A stretch of DNA of 64,000 nucleotides from Hathewaya proteolytica DSM 3090 (GTDB taxonomy: Bacteria; Bacillota; Clostridia; Clostridiales; Clostridiaceae): positions 1 to 64,000 of the forward strand of contig NZ_FRAD01000003.1 of the NCBI RefSeq assembly GCF_900142225.1. The letters are read 5' to 3'. The notes under the pieces are model-generated. The model was not told the DNA's origin and did not search any database. It was given only the letters and a program-made list of their open reading frames with translations. The translations under genes were made by a program, and so were the position numbers. Shown in pieces: positions 61,601 to 64,000 of this stretch (position 1 is the first letter of the stretch; each line of letters starts with the position of its first letter).

Positions 61601-62974
61601 TGGTATTTCCATTTCAGGGTTAATTAGCTTTTGAAATACATCAACGATTTTTCCTTCCTTTACTTTACATGCAGATATCTCAATAATTTTATCCTTTTTA
61701 TAGCAATTGCCTGTCTTTCTTATATCAAATACCACGAATTCACATTTAAAATCTTCACAATCAGTATTTATAGCTATTTTTGAATCATCATCTACCATGT
61801 AGGCTTCCATACCATATAGAATTTTGATGTTGTTCTTTTTGCCACTATCCATTGCTTCTGGAAAAGCCTGTGCAACCCCATGATCAGTTATGGCTATAGC
61901 CCTATGACCCCATTTTGCAGCCCTTGATATCAATTTTGAGGCTGAAGTCATGCCATCCATTGCGCTCATTGTGGTGTGAAGATGGAGCTCTACTCTTTTT
62001 TCGTCGCATAAATCCAGTTTCTCAATTTTTGTGGTGAGGCATATGCTATTTGCCATTATGACCAATTCTTTTGCAAATAAATCTTCTTTTAACTGGCCTT
62101 TAATTTTACAGTGAGTTCCCACTTTAAAATTGTCTTCAAGTTTTTCAACGTTAGAATTGTTGGTGAAAACCTTGCCAATTAATGAGCCTGTATTGTCCGT
62201 TATAGAAAACACGAAAAATTTCTTTGATGTCTTTGTCTCCTTTATTTCTAATTTAAATATTTCTCCCTCAACACAAATTATGCCCTCTTCCATTGGAATA
62301 TCTTTTATTGGCACACTTTCTTCTTTTATGCTTTTGCCAAATATAACACTAGAGCTCTGTTCTTTTCCTTGACTAGAAGTCTTAGGCAGTGAATTGGACA
62401 CGTTGGATTTAGCTTCCTTTTTTATTGCAATATTTTTTATGCTCTTATCTATGTTTTCCTGTTCTTCAATAATGCATTGTCTTTCAAGCTCCTTATCGAA
62501 TTGGAGATTAACAGCACATTGCAAACCAAATATGCTATTAATTTCTTGAGACAATCTTTTTTCTAAGCCTTTATTCTTTAAAAACTTACAAATAAAAGCA
62601 TTTCCATATTTAAGAGTAAGAACATCTTCTTCCGCAACTCTAGAACATTTTGAAAGGCATTGCTTTACAAGAGGATCAATTTCCTCAGTAGCTTTTATAA
62701 TTTCCTCCCAATACTCTTGTATGGCTTCTGTTAAAGTAACAGAAGATATATCCTTATATAGTTTTAATTCTACATTGCATAATCTATTAAAATATTTTTT
62801 ATATATATCAACTATTTTATGCCTTACCATATCACTGATGCTATTTTTGCTCTTCATTACAAGTACAAGTGTCTCTCTACTTTTAAAATATTGTACTTTT
62901 ATAAGCTTAAGATCTTCAGTATAATCTTTTTCGTTTTCAGGCAACTCATCCCTTAAGACATCTATAATTTCCAA
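58697..62974 (-). CDS. polC: DNA polymerase III alpha subunit, PolC type, with degenerate exonuclease domain
   Basis: 1425 residues from the TTG at 62974, nine bases after AGGAGG; a TTG two codons earlier is too close to that site. Domains in order: an N-terminal region to about 225, OB fold (about 228-320), PHP (VELHLHTTMSAMDGM near 330 and AITDHGVAQAFPEAM near 362), an inserted DEDDh exonuclease region (about 411-575), the zinc finger CPNC/CPHC (near 900) and the polymerase palm with PDIDLNFSGDNQ. A C-terminal QLCLF probably binds the sliding clamp. It is the replicative polymerase of low-GC Gram-positives. In the exonuclease part the usual DxE is DIR (R419), the motif II Asp is S502 and the HxAxxD Asp is S560, so proofreading by this domain is predicted lost. 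Confidence 0.96.
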   Translation of the reverse strand: MEIIDVLRDELPENEKDYTEDLKLIKVQYFKSRETLVLVMKSKNSISDMVRHKIVDIYKKYFNRLCNVELKLYKDISSVTLTEAIQEYWEEIIKATEEIDPLVKQCLSKCSRVAEEDVLTLKYGNAFICKFLKNKGLEKRLSQEINSIFGLQCAVNLQFDKELERQCIIEEQENIDKSIKNIAIKKEAKSNVSNSLPKTSSQGKEQSSSVIFGKSIKEESVPIKDIPMEEGIICVEGEIFKLEIKETKTSKKFFVFSITDNTGSLIGKVFTNNSNVEKLEDNFKVGTHCKIKGQLKEDLFAKELVIMANSICLTTKIEKLDLCDEKRVELHLHTTMSAMDGMTSASKLISRAAKWGHRAIAITDHGVAQAFPEAMDSGKKNNIKILYGMEAYMVDDDSKIAINTDCEDFKCEFVVFDIRKTGNCYKKDKIIEISACKVKEGKIVDVFQKLINPEMEIPYNICEDTKITNDMVLNCEPLEHVFKEFIEFCKGAILTSYDIELSMAFINYNCELLGLKINNGYLDILHMCRYLVSGVKKFKLTVVAKHFGILCDNIHRAEDSVKVMTQIFLNCISMLKERNIENLEELNNRYKEEFDVKKADTYHLIILCKNQQGLRNLYELISASNLDFYNKRPRLSKSLINKKREGLIIGSACEAGQVFRKVLFGKKYEDMVELLKFYDYLEIQPIGNNNFLKQKGYCKNDEDLRDLNREIYHISKLQGLPVVATGDVHFLDPEDEVYRRILMAGQGFTDSDNQPPLYFKTTEEMLKEFSYLGEDVAREVVVTNTNLIADSIENIKPIPDETFPPKIEGAEEDIRNMTLNKVHSIYGEELPDVIQKRLDKELNSIINNGYAVLYLIAQKLVAKSTQDGYLVGSRGSVGSSFVATMSDITEVNGLPPHYVCPNCKFSEFVLDGSVGSGVDMPDKMCPHCGTQFKKDGFDIPFETFLGFNGDKEPDIDLNFSGDNQGDIHKYTEVLFGKGHTFKAGTIGTIAEKTAYGYVRKYLEERNLKVSSAEIDRLTLGCTGVKRTTGQHPGGIMVVPSDNNIHNFCPVQHPADDQNSDIITTHFDYHSISGRLLKLDILGHDDPTILRMLKDITKIDPKTVPLDDKDVLSLFTSPKALGLTKEQLGCEVGTYGLPEFGTKFVRQMLLDTKPETFSDLVRISGLSHGTDVWINNAQYYITQGYTTLKDCIATRDDIMVYLIYKGLPPKTAFSIMEKVRKGKGLSEEHEQIMRDNNVPEWYIESCKKIKYMFPKGHAVAYVMMAIRIAYFKVHYPHAYYATYFTVRGDDFDGELIIKGDDAVVEKMKELYDQGNEISTKDKGLLTILELCHEMYLRGIKFLRADIYKSSAKKFTVEGDNIRLALSALSGVGVNAAQNIEENRKNGEFISKEDLRVRCKLTKTVIETLDRHGCLNNLQETNQLCLF

Positions 62975-63016
62975 ATCCAATTTCCTCCTAAGGTTTATCT
63001 CATAATCATCTAAGTA

Positions 63017-64000
63017 TTACATTTTATCAATTTCTTTTAGCAACTCATCAAGTAAATCTTTTTCCTTTACTTTCTTTATGATCTCCCCTTTTTTGAAAAT
63101 AAGACCTTCGTTCTTCCCTCCAGCTATACCAATATCGGCATCCCTTGCTTCACCTGGACCATTGACAACACAACCCATAATGGCAACTTTTATGTTCTTA
63201 TTTACATTCTTAAGTTTATCTTCTGCCATTTTTGCTATATTTATAAGGTCAATTTGTGTTCTTCCACAAGTAGGACAAGAAACAAACTTAATCCCCTCGT
63301 TTATATATCCAAGGGACTTCAGAATTTCTCTTCCAACCTTTACTTCTTCTATAACATCTCCAGTAAGGGAAACCCTTATAGTGTCCCCTATACCCTCTGA
63401 TAATAGTGTTCCAATGCCAATGGCAGACTTAACAGTGCCTTGAAACAAAGTGCCCGCCTCTGTTACACCAAGATGTAGAGGATAAGGTGTGCGTTTGCTC
63501 AGGAGTCTGTTTGCCTCTATAGTCTTTATTACATCTGAAGCTTTTAAGGATATAACTATATCATTAAAGTCATGTTTTTCTAAAATCCTAACATGCTCCA
63601 TGGCACTTTCCACAAGGGCCTCACAGGTAGTTCCACCGTATTTTAACAATATTTCTTTGCTTAGGGAGCCGCCATTTACACCTATTCTAATTGGGATATT
63701 GTTTAATTTGGCATTCTTTAAAACTTCCACTACTCTACTTTCATCGCCTATGTTTCCAGGATTGATTCTAATAGCAGATACACCATTTTTAATGCATGCC
63801 AATGCCAATCTGTAATCGAAATGTATATCTGCCACTACTGGAATATTAACTCGTTGGACAATTTCTTTTATGCGCTCTGCAGCTTCCATGTCTGGAACAG
63901 CGCACCTTACCATATCACATTTTACCTCTTCAAGACGCTTTATTTGCATTACAGTGGCTTCCACGTCTCTCGTATCAGTATTAGTCATGGATTGCACTGC
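63017..64000 (-). CDS. ispG: 4-hydroxy-3-methylbut-2-enyl diphosphate synthase (flavodoxin), partial
   Basis: The frame is open to the right edge; 327 residues are present and roughly 20 N-terminal ones are missing. A TIM-barrel part starts VQSMTNTDTRD, then VVADIHFDYRLAL and RINPGNIGDE. The C-terminal domain carries the 4Fe-4S ligands in SCPTCGRTQIDL and MGCVVNGPGEARDADIGIAGG. It makes HMBPP, the substrate of the IspH half of the fusion at 32-34 kb, so both final MEP-pathway steps are in this window. It is 42 bases upstream of polC in the same direction. Confidence 0.96.
   Translation of the reverse strand, partial: AVQSMTNTDTRDVEATVMQIKRLEEVKCDMVRCAVPDMEAAERIKEIVQRVNIPVVADIHFDYRLALACIKNGVSAIRINPGNIGDESRVVEVLKNAKLNNIPIRIGVNGGSLSKEILLKYGGTTCEALVESAMEHVRILEKHDFNDIVISLKASDVIKTIEANRLLSKRTPYPLHLGVTEAGTLFQGTVKSAIGIGTLLSEGIGDTIRVSLTGDVIEEVKVGREILKSLGYINEGIKFVSCPTCGRTQIDLINIAKMAEDKLKNVNKNIKVAIMGCVVNGPGEARDADIGIAGGKNEGLIFKKGEIIKKVKEKDLLDELLKEIDKM

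Noticed and set aside
63078..63815. Two plus-strand frames of 121 and 108 codons
   Set aside because: Both are antisense to ispG and lack ribosome sites; they reflect codon usage of the real gene.
1..64000. CRISPR arrays, rRNA and tRNA genes, prophage
   Set aside because: No regularly spaced direct repeats, no tRNA-like cloverleaf or rRNA sequence, and no run of phage structural genes were seen on either strand.

Overview
The window looks like a chromosomal segment of a low-GC, endospore-forming Clostridium-type firmicute. The signs are strong A+T bias, Gram-positive PolC-type replicative polymerase, a fused IspH-ribosomal protein S1, RNase Y, small CotF-like coat proteins, a YlmC/YmxH protein, and frequent TTG starts behind strong AGGAGG sites. 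I cannot name the species. No rRNA, tRNA, CRISPR array or complete mobile element is visible; the only mobile DNA is the edge of a probable IS3-like element at 1-333.

Layout. (1) 0.3-5.5 kb, accessory: two tandem paralogues of the COG1915/TIGR00300 (LOR/SDH, ornithine-cyclodeaminase-like) family, a MATE exporter, and two small membrane or zinc-ribbon proteins. (2) 5.6-11.5 kb: DEAD-box helicase, a ribbon-helix-helix/coiled-coil protein behind a cluster of GTGTAAAC palindromes, serine acetyltransferase, an extra sigma-70-type factor, a HAD phosphatase, a 50-residue small protein and YajQ. (3) 11.7-15.4 kb: a complete potABCD polyamine uptake operon. (4) 15.5-20.7 kb: CBS protein, DUF378 protein, purB, a Xer-type recombinase, a very acidic zinc-ribbon protein and an aluminium-resistance/methionine gamma-lyase-like PLP enzyme. 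(5) 20.8-27.9 kb, minus strand: miaB-mutS-mutL-miaA-hfq, joining tRNA modification and mismatch repair. (6) 28-32 kb: a long multi-helix ferritin-like protein, two CotF-like coat proteins, an aminotransferase and a GNAT protein. (7) 32-64 kb, almost wholly minus strand: ispH-rpsA fusion, cmk, a BaiN/YhiN-like flavoprotein, an RpiR regulator, an rRNA-methylase-like protein, rluB, rny, recA, pgsA, rimO, ftsK/spoIIIE, tepA, dapG, ylmC, pnp, rpsO, then the rimP-nusA-ylxR-ylxQ-infB-rbfA-nrnA-truB-ribF translation operon, polC and the start of ispG.

The housekeeping blocks are tightly packed: many genes overlap by 1-14 bases and few internal promoters are convincing, so they are probably long operons. 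Clear terminators separate convergent genes at 5.5, 9.9, 11.0, 18.9 and 31.2 kb. The most unusual observation is that the proofreading exonuclease domain inside PolC has lost three of its four catalytic acidic residues. Next are the palindrome cluster with its RHH/coiled-coil protein, the divergent COG1915 pair, the ferritin-like protein beside coat genes, and a 21-base intergenic repeat found in the leaders of two unrelated genes.
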